A program made the translations under genes and the position numbers. This document shows positions 1-6,785 of a stretch of DNA of 13,968 nucleotides, one piece after another. Under the pieces are notes generated by a model that did no database searches, was not told where the DNA came from, and saw nothing but the letters and a program-made list of their open reading frames with translations. Within the stretch, counting starts at the first letter, position 1. Each line of letters begins with the position of its first letter. The DNA comes from Kiritimatiellales bacterium (GTDB lineage: Bacteria; Verrucomicrobiota; Kiritimatiellia; Kiritimatiellales; Pontiellaceae): positions 1-13,968 of the forward strand of contig JAIPIO010000076.1 in assembly GCA_021734595.1 (NCBI GenBank). The letters run 5' to 3'.

Positions 1-56
1 GGTAGGGCGCGACCGCCGGGCGCGCCGAACGGACGGCTCGGCGATCCGTCCCTACC
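1..56. repeat. Imperfect palindromic element, translated in frame
   Basis: The ends are perfect inverted 7-mers, GGTAGGG at 1-7 and CCCTACC at 50-56, and the interior is an imperfect inverted repeat (GACCGCCGGGC pairs largely with GCTCGGCGATC). The right half also forms its own hairpin, GGACGG 31-36 with CCGTCC 46-51. It is read through in the methyltransferase frame as a Gly/Arg/Pro-rich peptide (GRARPPGAPNGRLGDPSLP) just before a conserved beta-strand. It may extend past the left edge of the window. It looks like a dispersed REP-like element, but only one copy is visible here. Confidence 0.6.
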
Positions 57-1539
57 CATCTCGCTCGTCTTCGCCATTCCCGATCACCCGTGGGTCGATG
101 CCGCCGACGGTGCCGCCGTCCGCATCGCCATGACCACCGCCGCGCCCGGCGCCGCAACCGGCCTCCTCCAGCACGTCGTCGAAGAAAAAGGCGGTGACGG
201 CGAGGGCTTTGAAGTAAAGCTCGATTCCAAAACCGGCACCATCCATTCCGACCTTTCCGCCGGAGCCGACCTTGGCAAAGCTGTTGCGCTTTGTGCCAAT
301 GGAAAGATCAGTAGCCGGGGATTTGAACTCGGTTCAGATGGATTCATTGTAACCTCAGAAGAAGCAATAAAACTTGGTCTTGGGCGTATTGAAGGGATCG
401 AAAAATATATTCGTGCGTATCGAAACGGAAAGGATCTTGCCAGCAAACCACGAGGGGTGCTTTGCATTGACCCTTGGGACTTGGATGAGAGTTCGTTAAT
501 GAGCCGTTTCCCCGAAATCTATCAATGGCTTTCGGAGCGGGTAAAACCCAAGCGTCTTACAAATCGCGATCCACGTTTAAGAAAGCTGTGGTGGCTGCAT
601 CGGCGTTCACGCGAAGACCTTCGCCAACTTCTGCTTGGAGTAGATCGCTACATCGCGACCGTAGAAACCTCCAAACATCGATTGTTCCAATTTCTGGAAA
701 AATCTATTCTGCCCGACAACAAACTCATCAGCATTGCGCTCGATGATGCATTTTATCTCGGCATACTCAGCAGTCGAATTCATGTCGACTGGGCAATGGC
801 ATCAGGCAGCAATCTTGGCGTGGGCAACGACTCTGTTTATGTGAAAACCCGTTGCTTCGAAACGTTCCCGTTCCCGGAAGCGACGGAGGAGCAGCGGGCG
901 CGAATCCGGGCGCTGGGCGAACAGCTCGACGCGCACCGCAAACGCCAGCAGGAACAGCATCCCGGTTTGACGATGACGGGCATGTACAACGTGCTCGCCA
1001 AGCTGCGCTCCGGCGAAGCGCTCACCGCCAAAGAAAAAACCATCCACGAACAGGGGCTGGTTTCGGTACTGATGCAATTGCACGACGAGCTCGATGCCGC
1101 CGTCGCCCAGGCCTACGGCTGGCCCGCCAATTTGTCCGACGAAGAAATCCTCGAACGGCTCGTCGCCCTCAACACGGAGCGCGCAGCCGAAGAGGCACAG
1201 GGCAAGATCCGTTGGTTGCGCCCCGAGTTCCAATGTCCGGAAGCCGTGCAGACCGAACTGGAGGTATGTGGGGCAGACATTCCTGTCTGCCCATCCGCAA
1301 AGGGTTCCGGGCAGACAGGAATGTCTGCCCCACCTAAAACCGCGTGGCCAAAATCCCTGCCCGACCAGGTGCGTCTGCTGCGCACGGCGCTGGCCGCCAC
1401 TGCGGCCCCCGTCACTGCGGAAGAGCTCGCCCGCACCTTCACCCGCGCCCGCACCGACCGCGTCGCCGACCTGCTCGAAACCCTCGCCACCCTCGGCCAG
1501 GCCCGCAAGCTGGAGGATGGAAGATATTCGGCCGGGTAA
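1..1539 (+). CDS. MmeI/type IIG-like adenine-specific DNA methyltransferase, C-terminal part (5' partial)
   Basis: The reading frame is open from base 1, so the gene starts before the window and the ATG at 130 is internal. The part seen resembles the C-terminal half of large class I SAM-dependent methyltransferases of the MmeI/Eco57I type, which modify (and often cut) DNA. Recognisable pieces are the strand LVFAIPDHPWVDAADGAA at about 64-117, the target-recognition region (for example RDPRLRKLWWLHRRSREDLR at about 568-627), the FETFPFPE motif at about 859-882, a helical spacer, and a C-terminal winged-helix-like tail ending ETLATLGQARKLEDGRY. The SAM-binding and NPPY catalytic motifs would lie upstream, outside the window. 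Two palindromic elements are translated in frame (1-56 and 1268-1333), the second in what looks like a linker before the tail domain. No partner gene is visible. Family assignment is confident; specificity and activity cannot be judged. Confidence 0.88.
   Translation, partial: GRARPPGAPNGRLGDPSLPISLVFAIPDHPWVDAADGAAVRIAMTTAAPGAATGLLQHVVEEKGGDGEGFEVKLDSKTGTIHSDLSAGADLGKAVALCANGKISSRGFELGSDGFIVTSEEAIKLGLGRIEGIEKYIRAYRNGKDLASKPRGVLCIDPWDLDESSLMSRFPEIYQWLSERVKPKRLTNRDPRLRKLWWLHRRSREDLRQLLLGVDRYIATVETSKHRLFQFLEKSILPDNKLISIALDDAFYLGILSSRIHVDWAMASGSNLGVGNDSVYVKTRCFETFPFPEATEEQRARIRALGEQLDAHRKRQQEQHPGLTMTGMYNVLAKLRSGEALTAKEKTIHEQGLVSVLMQLHDELDAAVAQAYGWPANLSDEEILERLVALNTERAAEEAQGKIRWLRPEFQCPEAVQTELEVCGADIPVCPSAKGSGQTGMSAPPKTAWPKSLPDQVRLLRTALAATAAPVTAEELARTFTRARTDRVADLLETLATLGQARKLEDGRYSAG
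685..699. repeat. TTCCA-N5-TGGAA dyad, exact copy
   Basis: TTCCAATTTCTGGAA lies inside the methyltransferase reading frame. It is one of five exact copies of this 15-bp dyad in the window. Confidence 0.6.
1228..1242. repeat. TTCCA-N5-TGGAA dyad, one mismatch
   Basis: TTCCAATGTCCGGAA lies in the methyltransferase reading frame, 25 bp before the 66-bp palindromic element. It has one arm mismatch (CGGAA for TGGAA). Confidence 0.45.
1268..1333. repeat. Palindromic element with perfect 25-bp arms, inserted in frame in the methyltransferase gene
   Basis: The left arm, 1268-1292, starts GTGGGGCAGACATTCC. The right arm, 1309-1333, is its exact reverse complement, and the loop is 16 nt. Each arm is also self-complementary (GGCAGACA-TTCC-TGTCTGCC), so several hairpin foldings are possible. 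The 66 bp are 22 codons long and keep the frame open, adding CGADIPVCP...GQTGMSAPP to the protein. The host position is the variable linker between the helical spacer and the C-terminal tail. This resembles the behaviour of Rickettsia palindromic elements, but the sequence is unrelated as far as I can tell. Confidence 0.85.
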
Positions 1540-1678
1540 ATTTTCAGAGCTCGCTCCCACCGTCGGACAAGATGGTTGTCGGCCGTCGGTGCGTAGGCTG
1601 GACTGGGACCTAAAACCCTTTCAGTTCATCGGGCTCTCCCGTCTACAAAAACGGCGGAGAAATACAGGCGGAGCTGAA

Positions 1679-1700
1679 TGTAGATGCGGCATCTTGCCGC
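1679..1700. repeat. Short hairpin element, possibly half of a larger palindrome
   Basis: TGTAGATGCGGCATCTTGCC and the next two bases contain a hairpin, GCGGC 1686-1690 with GCCGC 1696-1700. An overlapping one is GATGC-G-GCATC at 1683-1693. A self-complementary unit without a mirrored second arm matches the architecture of a single arm of the 1268-1333 element. It may be a remnant of a third dispersed family; only this copy is seen. Confidence 0.35.
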
Positions 1701-1731
1701 GTTTCCCCGGCTCTTTCCGTGATTGGGGCGG

Positions 1732-1752
1732 ATATATCATATAATGATATAT
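1732..1752. repeat. AT-rich perfect inverted repeat (9-bp arms, 3-nt centre)
   Basis: The left arm is ATATATCAT (1732-1740) and the right arm ATGATATAT (1744-1752). It lies between the two convergent 3' ends. There is no adjacent U-tract, so it is not a canonical terminator. It could be a protein-binding site or a weak bidirectional transcript end. Confidence 0.5.
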
Positions 1753-1810
1753 GTACCGGTGTGCGCTTGGGTTTTGAGTCGTTGTTCGGAGAATAGGGGC
1801 GGTTCATTTT

Positions 1811-1825
1811 TTCCAACCAATGGAA
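1811..1825. repeat. TTCCA-N5-TGGAA dyad, exact copy, intergenic
   Basis: TTCCAACCAATGGAA is the only exact copy outside coding sequence, 28 bp beyond the stop of the secreted protein. A wider CAACCAA/TTGGTTG pairing (about 1813-1849) surrounds it. Confidence 0.6.
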
Positions 1826-1852
1826 CAAATGGCTGGAACTGTTGGTTGAGGC

Positions 1853-4800
1853 TCATTTAGCCATATGGGCAATATCTGCCGATGTGACCACTTCAAGGTT
1901 CATGGCGGCATAAGCGATGATTGCCTCATACGCCTCCATGATCTGCTGCATGTTTTTGTCGCTGCGCGGCGTTGAACCATCGCGAGCCTCTAGGTTGTAG
2001 GGCGGTTTCAACGGGTTTGTTTTCCGGCTGTCGCTCCAGTAGATGAGTGTGAAAGGCGTCTGCCGGCCATAGAAATTGTTTTCGTGAATGAGGCTGGTAA
2101 TGAAGGGCGGGCGCGTTCCTTCCCATGCATTCAGACGTTTTTCAAGATAGGCCACGGGGGTGTATTCCGAAGCCTGCGGTGTATCCAGCATGTTCCACCA
2201 GAATTGATCCTTGCCATTGAGGCGCTCGTTCCCGTCCGGCAGCGACCAGCGCGTCACACTGAAATCGCTTGGCCGCAGAAGCAGTCCATCGAGGAATTCG
2301 AAAGGTTGTTCCATCGTGGTGCCGGATTCGTGATGTTCGACAATGACTTTGGCACCAAGTTCGCGGTAGATCTCCCGTGCCGTGCGGCGCAGCCGTGCAC
2401 CTTTTGCGGGAAGACCTATTGCCACCGGTTTGCGACCGAATGTTTCGGCAACGAATTGATAGCCTCCCGGTTGGTCACGCAACAGCCCGCCCGTCTTCAT
2501 GTCCAGACGATAGGTTTCATAGTCGCGCAACGTCTCCTTCAGTTGCCGGTCGTCGAGGTTGGCCAATGGCTCACTGAAACCGATATAGACCGGGTGGGGA
2601 GGGCGGACGTGATAGCTGATTTCCATCTCGCTTTCGCGCAGCCGTTTGATCAGATCAGGCCTTTGTTCAACATACATTTGCGTTATCGGTGCGGTCAGGT
2701 AGAAATCGCCGCGCACACCATGCGTCTCGAACAGACCGATCAGCTTCAGCAGAAGATCGGCGCTTTGGTCAACATGAACGATGTCATGGATGTTGATGGG
2801 AAAGCTGATGTATCCCTCCGGCTTTTTTTTCTCGGCCATCATCGCGTGTTTTTCCCATGCTTCAAATGCATCGCACATTTCGGCCGGCACGACAAATTTG
2901 ATGTGTCCACTCTTTACCAATGGCGCAAGAAAATCGCGGTACAGCTTTTCGTGCTGCTCTAAATCGGCATGAAAAGCCTGCGAGTTGACGTACTCCCATG
3001 GACTTTGCCGGGTGTCGGATGTAAAACGGCCGACATGTTCGACGAAGTAGAAGACGTTGACCCGGTCGGCGCGTACGCGGCTGAGAGCCACGCGCAAATG
3101 CCGCTCCATCAGATCGGCAAATCCCGAATGATGGCGGGTGTGGACCGCTCCGGCACCCGGCAGATATACAACCCGGTTTTCCGGGCGGTGTTGCGCCCAT
3201 TGTTCCTCGCCCTCGTACGGCGATGCGTCGGGCCGCCACGGATGGCGGTAGTAATGCTCCATCGCCATGGTGCCGGTTTGGGTCTCCGTATTTTTGTATG
3301 CGGTCATGGTGCGGATGCCGACATCCGCAAAGATATCCCAGTCCGGTTGGGGAAAATTCCCATTGAGGTCGGTGACCGGACCGGCACCCAAGGCCTCCAG
3401 CTCGTCCTTGCGGAGTTTGATGTAGTCGAGAACCTCCTGCCGGGGTGGATGGTCGCGGGGGTTCGGCCCATGCGTGTGGACGGAGAACGAAACATTATAT
3501 TTTTCGTGCAGGCGTTTGATAAAACCGGGATCATGCTTTTCGGCACCCAGCCAGAGTTCGCGTTCCGGCTGGGCTACCAGTTTTGCGCCGTAACGCTGAA
3601 GCATTCCGGCCATTTCTTCATACTTCATGGCGTCGGCGCGAAAGTAGTCGCGATTATGAATGTATGCCTGCGGTGTTTCCGAATGCATCATCACGGCCAC
3701 CAGCAGCGGCGCGACCGGTTTGTCCGGGATTTCAACGATCTTCGGCCAGTCCACTGCGATGCTGAAGTCGTCGATCCAAACCGTTCCGGGGCCTCTGGCG
3801 ACGACTTGGAAGCTTGCCTCGTCAAGATTCCCGTTGAACGACGCTGCGAGACGGAGCGTGGTCCATCCGAACGATCCTTTCATTGCTGGGGATCGTGCGG
3901 TCGGAACCGACCGTGCAGGCCGTTGCTTGTTTTTGCCGCGCTTCATCGCATTTTGTCCCCGGGGAACGGGAACCGCGACCAGTTCGACGGACTCGATGCC
4001 CGCAGCGCGGAGACGGATTGAGAACGTCATGGAATGGCCTTTGTCGACCGGGACATTGCGTGAGAAAATGCCGCCCTGATGGTTTTCGAATACGATTTTC
4101 GCTGCGTGACTCGAACCCTCTGCGCCGGGGGATACGAAAAAAAGTTTGCCGGATGGTTTGCCGCCAGGCAGCGGGAGTAATTGATAGTCTTCCGTGCGTG
4201 AATCCGCCTCCATGCCGGCGTTTGGATTCAGTTCAACCGGTTCCGTTTCGAATTTGGGGCCGGGAGCGGCAACATTGATTCCGACAGGCTTTTCCACAGT
4301 AGCGGCTGCTTGTTTTTTGCCGGCTCGTTCAGGGAATCCATTGTCGCGATTCGGTGCCTTGCGCTGCAACCTATCCGGCCGTGATCGCGGTCTTTGCGGC
4401 GGCCGCGCGGATTTCGGGGCGTCGGCGAAAAGTGCATGATCCAAATTCAAGCTGAAATCACCAGTCTGCGTCCGGTCGGCCAGTTCGCAGATGGATGCGA
4501 CGGTTAGAATCTGCTTTGGCGCGGCGTTGTCGGGGACCAGGCCTGCTTGAATGGTCTGTGGCGAATATTCCAGTCCGGCGTTATTGTCGGGAATGCTGCC
4601 GGTCGTTCGATCCATCAACCATTCCACATAGGCCCGGTCGGGATTTAGGCGAACAAACTTTGCACCCGCTCCGACAAAGGCGTTTATCTGCGCGCGGATG
4701 TGCGGATGATCCGGTGCAAGCTGAACGTGGTCGGTTTCTCCGGCCATAACCAGCACCGCCAGATGTGGAAGATTCCGAACCGCATCGGGAACCAAACCGG

Positions 4801-5767
4801 TCGCATCGCGGTAGCGCCAAAACTCAACCGCCTCTTTCAGCGTTGGAATATGCGCAGGCCTTTGATCCGCGAGCAGACCTCTTTTCTCAGTTTCGTGCAG
4901 CAGGCGGATCGAATACCACAAGCGAGCGCCCTCGTCCATTTCCAGCAACAGGCCCGGTTGGCTGTAGTCCTGCTCCGCGTCATAGCTTCCATTCCCGTTG
5001 ATATCGAAGTAAAAGCCGCCGTTCAACGTCATCGCCGGCTTGCCGGAGCGCGATCCGCGCGGACTTAACGGCAATTGCGGATCAAACGCCAGCTTTGACA
5101 GGTCGAGGACGCCGGTAGTCGGGTCGTATGCAGGATTAAGCGTACTGCCCCGGCCACCCAGTTCCACTCCGACAGCGCCTTCGCCATACGGACTCTCCAT
5201 GGAAACATACCAGGCCAGATCAGGAAAGCGTCCGCCCCACAGCCCCATAACCGCACCGCACGCGTTGCCGCCATGGCTGGCACCATACAATCCCACATTG
5301 CCCGTCAGGATTTCTATGTCGCCGGCCAAGTCAGAGAGCCTGCGCCCCTGGTTATCGGTGATCTTGTCCATGGAGAACAGAATCACATCGCGCAAAGCCT
5401 CCACACAATTCGCGCCGCGATGATCATATATGCCCCCGCTGCTCGCATCTGCCCGTCCACCGCCGGGAAAGGCAAACGCAATTTCGACAAATCCGCACTC
5501 CGAAGCTCCCATCCGGCTGGTTGCGTTGCCAGCGCTGTGTCCGCCGGAGACGGCAATTGCCACGGGGGCACCCGTTTTATAGCGCGGTTTTTCGGGCAGT
5601 GTGATGCGCACCGCAATGCCTGTTTCTCCGCCTGCGGGCGAGGGAATGTGCGTTAGAATGCCCTCCGGTCGGGGTTGCATGAATTGTATGCCGCGATCCG
5701 CAGCATTTCCAGGGACGGTGAGAAATGCGCAATTCAAAAGAAAGAGGAGTCGAATCAAGTGTTTCAT
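1853..5767 (-). CDS. Secreted multidomain protein: alpha/beta-hydrolase, beta-sandwich, two polysaccharide-deacetylase-like modules (1304 aa)
   Basis: I start at the ATG at 5767, not an in-frame ATG 63 nt upstream, because it has a strong AGGAGG 7 nt before it and opens a signal peptide (KHLIRLLFLLNCAFLTVPGNAA, about 1-23). Residues about 35-420 look like an alpha/beta-hydrolase with the nucleophile elbow GASHG (Ser164) and a possible catalytic His in GETDH (His346). They include an EF-hand-like loop, DINGNGSYDAEQD, at 255-267. After a basic Pro-rich linker (about 450-500), residues 510-670 resemble a CBM-like beta-sandwich (VWIDDFSI end). Residues about 685-965 and 985-1304 each resemble a NodB/polysaccharide-deacetylase-like barrel (HTHGP 764-768; NIHDIVHVD 992-1000; EISYHVRPPHP). 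Function is probably extracellular or periplasmic carbohydrate or ester processing. The fold calls are by eye and the substrate is unknown. It is monocistronic and convergent with the methyltransferase. Confidence 0.7.
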   Translation of the reverse strand: MKHLIRLLFLLNCAFLTVPGNAADRGIQFMQPRPEGILTHIPSPAGGETGIAVRITLPEKPRYKTGAPVAIAVSGGHSAGNATSRMGASECGFVEIAFAFPGGGRADASSGGIYDHRGANCVEALRDVILFSMDKITDNQGRRLSDLAGDIEILTGNVGLYGASHGGNACGAVMGLWGGRFPDLAWYVSMESPYGEGAVGVELGGRGSTLNPAYDPTTGVLDLSKLAFDPQLPLSPRGSRSGKPAMTLNGGFYFDINGNGSYDAEQDYSQPGLLLEMDEGARLWYSIRLLHETEKRGLLADQRPAHIPTLKEAVEFWRYRDATGLVPDAVRNLPHLAVLVMAGETDHVQLAPDHPHIRAQINAFVGAGAKFVRLNPDRAYVEWLMDRTTGSIPDNNAGLEYSPQTIQAGLVPDNAAPKQILTVASICELADRTQTGDFSLNLDHALFADAPKSARPPQRPRSRPDRLQRKAPNRDNGFPERAGKKQAAATVEKPVGINVAAPGPKFETEPVELNPNAGMEADSRTEDYQLLPLPGGKPSGKLFFVSPGAEGSSHAAKIVFENHQGGIFSRNVPVDKGHSMTFSIRLRAAGIESVELVAVPVPRGQNAMKRGKNKQRPARSVPTARSPAMKGSFGWTTLRLAASFNGNLDEASFQVVARGPGTVWIDDFSIAVDWPKIVEIPDKPVAPLLVAVMMHSETPQAYIHNRDYFRADAMKYEEMAGMLQRYGAKLVAQPERELWLGAEKHDPGFIKRLHEKYNVSFSVHTHGPNPRDHPPRQEVLDYIKLRKDELEALGAGPVTDLNGNFPQPDWDIFADVGIRTMTAYKNTETQTGTMAMEHYYRHPWRPDASPYEGEEQWAQHRPENRVVYLPGAGAVHTRHHSGFADLMERHLRVALSRVRADRVNVFYFVEHVGRFTSDTRQSPWEYVNSQAFHADLEQHEKLYRDFLAPLVKSGHIKFVVPAEMCDAFEAWEKHAMMAEKKKPEGYISFPINIHDIVHVDQSADLLLKLIGLFETHGVRGDFYLTAPITQMYVEQRPDLIKRLRESEMEISYHVRPPHPVYIGFSEPLANLDDRQLKETLRDYETYRLDMKTGGLLRDQPGGYQFVAETFGRKPVAIGLPAKGARLRRTAREIYRELGAKVIVEHHESGTTMEQPFEFLDGLLLRPSDFSVTRWSLPDGNERLNGKDQFWWNMLDTPQASEYTPVAYLEKRLNAWEGTRPPFITSLIHENNFYGRQTPFTLIYWSDSRKTNPLKPPYNLEARDGSTPRSDKNMQQIMEAYEAIIAYAAMNLEVVTSADIAHMAK

Positions 5768-5774
5768 GTTATGC

Positions 5775-5780
5775 CCTCCT
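5775..5780 (-). promoter_or_regulatory. Ribosome binding site deciding the start of the secreted protein
   Basis: AGGAGG on the minus strand, 7 nt before the ATG at 5767. The alternative ATG at 5830 has no comparable site, and using it would put 21 residues ahead of the signal peptide. Confidence 0.85.
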
Positions 5781-5917
5781 GTATTGTCGGCCCACACTGT
5801 TTTCAAGGCAAAATAACGCCGATGTTGCACACATTATTGCGTTTTTTGTTTCAAGGCTTTCTCCTGCATCATGCGCTTTTCAGCTGGGCACCGAGTAGGG
5901 TGGATGGGGCATGTAGC

Positions 5918-5958
5918 CCGACATTATTCTTCCGGCTGGAATCCGAGAATAATGTCGG
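5918..5958. repeat. Perfect inverted repeat, 13-bp arms, 15-nt loop
   Basis: The left arm CCGACATTATTCT (5918-5930) is the exact reverse complement of AGAATAATGTCGG (5946-5958). The loop contains TTCC-GGCT-GGAA. On the minus strand it forms the end of the glycosyltransferase-tail fragment and supplies its last residues and stop codon. It could act as a transcript-end hairpin for the upstream ADP-ribosyltransferase-like gene, though no U-tract follows, or it could be another palindromic repeat. Confidence 0.7.
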
Positions 5959-6019
5959 CAGCAAGTTTGTCGCCACCGAGCGGGATGGTTTCGGGGGGCG
6001 GTGGGGCGGTACTCGTGAT
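5924..6019 (-). pseudogene. Detached C-terminal fragment of a glycosyltransferase paralogue
   Basis: The minus strand encodes 31 residues ending in a stop, including STAPPPPETIPLGGDKLAAD. This matches the C-terminus of the intact glycosyltransferase at 6916-8013 (GTAPTPPETIPLGGAELAVE) at most positions. A 19-nt stretch is identical at DNA level (5982-6000 and 6971-6989); the rest has diverged. The similarity stops abruptly near 6019, exactly at the stop codon of the ADP-ribosyltransferase-like gene, and no start or glycosyltransferase body is present. It therefore looks like the leftover 3' end of a paralogue or an old duplication. Confidence 0.65.
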
Positions 6020-6636
6020 TACGGAACCGGCCAGTTGGAGTCTGGATCCAATACCCGAAAATAGCCTTTGATGCAGTTGGGGTTGCGGATGCAGATTTGA
6101 ATGTGGTTCTTTTCATGGAATCCCGCGTTTCCGTAAAGTGGTTTTCCCTCCGAGAACATCCCGCGCGCGCTGTCGAATTCAGTGGTTCCGGTTTCTTTCC
6201 GGTAAGCGTGCAGTGATTCGACCACGGCACAATCGCGGTAGCGCAGAAGTAGCTCCTTTGAGCTGCCTGTGTTCTTGTTTTCGACCGGTACGACACCTTT
6301 TGCCGAGCAAGTCGCCAAATAGAGCTCATTGGCGCTCTTTACAAGCTGGATTGATTTCTCGTCCAGCAGGTTGAGGCAATAACCCAAGTCAATAACCGCA
6401 CCGACAACCGTAGGCTTATTGATCCGAGTCGAAGTACGCTCTGGATGTTTTTTCAGGAGTATTGCGTATTCCAATGCGCGCTTTGGGTTGTTTTCCCAAA
6501 AATAAATCCCGCTACCCAGCCAGTCCCAATCGTTGGTGCTTTGCTTGAGCCGGGATTTCCCTGAAAAAACCTGTTCCGCGGTGGATTCGTCGCAACCGTG
6601 AAAGCCGAGGACGAAAGAAGGAAGTACGGAATACAT
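6019..6636 (-). CDS. PARP-like ADP-ribosyltransferase-fold protein, probable toxin (205 aa)
   Basis: The N-terminal half carries a pattern like PARP/diphtheria-type ADP-ribosyltransferases, which transfer ADP-ribose from NAD+ to a target: FHGCD (His13), then DWLGSGIYFWENNPKRALEYA (Tyr45, 38-58). The third acidic residue is uncertain; candidates are Glu163 in FSEG or the NHIQICIRN block at 177-185. Further family-like blocks are VVGAVIDLGYCLNLLD and RNPNCIKGYF. The length suits a stand-alone toxin. The ATG at 6636 lies 2 nt after the stop of the 48-codon gene at 6639-6785, with no good ribosome site of its own, so translation is probably coupled. Base composition is richer in A+T than the neighbouring operon, consistent with transfer. 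The fold assignment is from motif recognition, and toxicity and target are inferred from the gene order. Confidence 0.62.
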   Translation of the reverse strand: MYSVLPSFVLGFHGCDESTAEQVFSGKSRLKQSTNDWDWLGSGIYFWENNPKRALEYAILLKKHPERTSTRINKPTVVGAVIDLGYCLNLLDEKSIQLVKSANELYLATCSAKGVVPVENKNTGSSKELLLRYRDCAVVESLHAYRKETGTTEFDSARGMFSEGKPLYGNAGFHEKNHIQICIRNPNCIKGYFRVLDPDSNWPVP

Positions 6637-6638
6637 GA

Positions 6639-6785
6639 TTATTGGAATTGTTTCTTGAGATTTCCATTCCGGGTATACATGCCGGTTTTATGCAAAAATT
6701 CACGAGCCCGCTCGGGCGATTTCTTTATTTCCGCCGCGAATTTACGCATTTCCTTAACTTGTGTGTTAATTTCCCGTGTAGTCAT
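6639..6785 (-). CDS. Small basic protein, candidate antitoxin (48 aa)
   Basis: This gene is short and easily missed. The ATG at 6785 is preceded by GAGGT about 9 nt upstream. The product is a charged, probably helical N-terminal half (MTTREINTQVKEMRKFAAEI) followed by a SPERAREFLHKTGMYTRNGN segment and a basic end. The 'AR-x-FL-x-x-TG-(x)4-G-x-L' pattern is one I associate with small proteins encoded directly ahead of toxin genes. The stop at 6639 is 2 nt from the ATG of the ADP-ribosyltransferase-like gene, which is the usual antitoxin-first arrangement. No DNA-binding fold is obvious. The coding call is fairly secure from the ribosome site and spacing; the antitoxin role is inference. Confidence 0.68.
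   Translation of the reverse strand: MTTREINTQVKEMRKFAAEIKKSPERAREFLHKTGMYTRNGNLKKQFQ

Larger units (their letters stand above)
1540..1852. other. Gene-free region between convergent genes
   Basis: This 313-bp stretch lies between the methyltransferase stop and the stop of the convergent secreted protein. I see no credible gene in it. It holds a short hairpin element (1679-1700), an AT-rich inverted repeat (1732-1752) and one dyad copy (1811-1825). I found no convincing rho-independent terminator for either gene. Confidence 0.6.

Noticed and set aside
130..1539. Methyltransferase starting at the ATG at 130
   Set aside because: The frame is open to base 1 and conserved family sequence (LVFAIPDHPWVDAADG) lies before that ATG, so the gene is cut by the window edge.
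1801..1850. Rho-independent terminator after the secreted protein
   Set aside because: A CAACCAA/TTGGTTG stem exists, but the adjacent homopolymer gives A rather than U in the minus-strand transcript.
2084..4021. Two long open frames (292 and 350 codons) on the + strand
   Set aside because: They lie opposite the 1304-residue gene, whose product has a signal peptide, a ribosome site and recognisable folds. The + strand products have no recognisable motifs and follow from codon bias of the real gene.
5768..5830. Upstream start of the secreted protein at 5830
   Set aside because: The ATG at 5767 has AGGAGG at good spacing and begins a proper signal peptide; the extra 21 residues would bury it.
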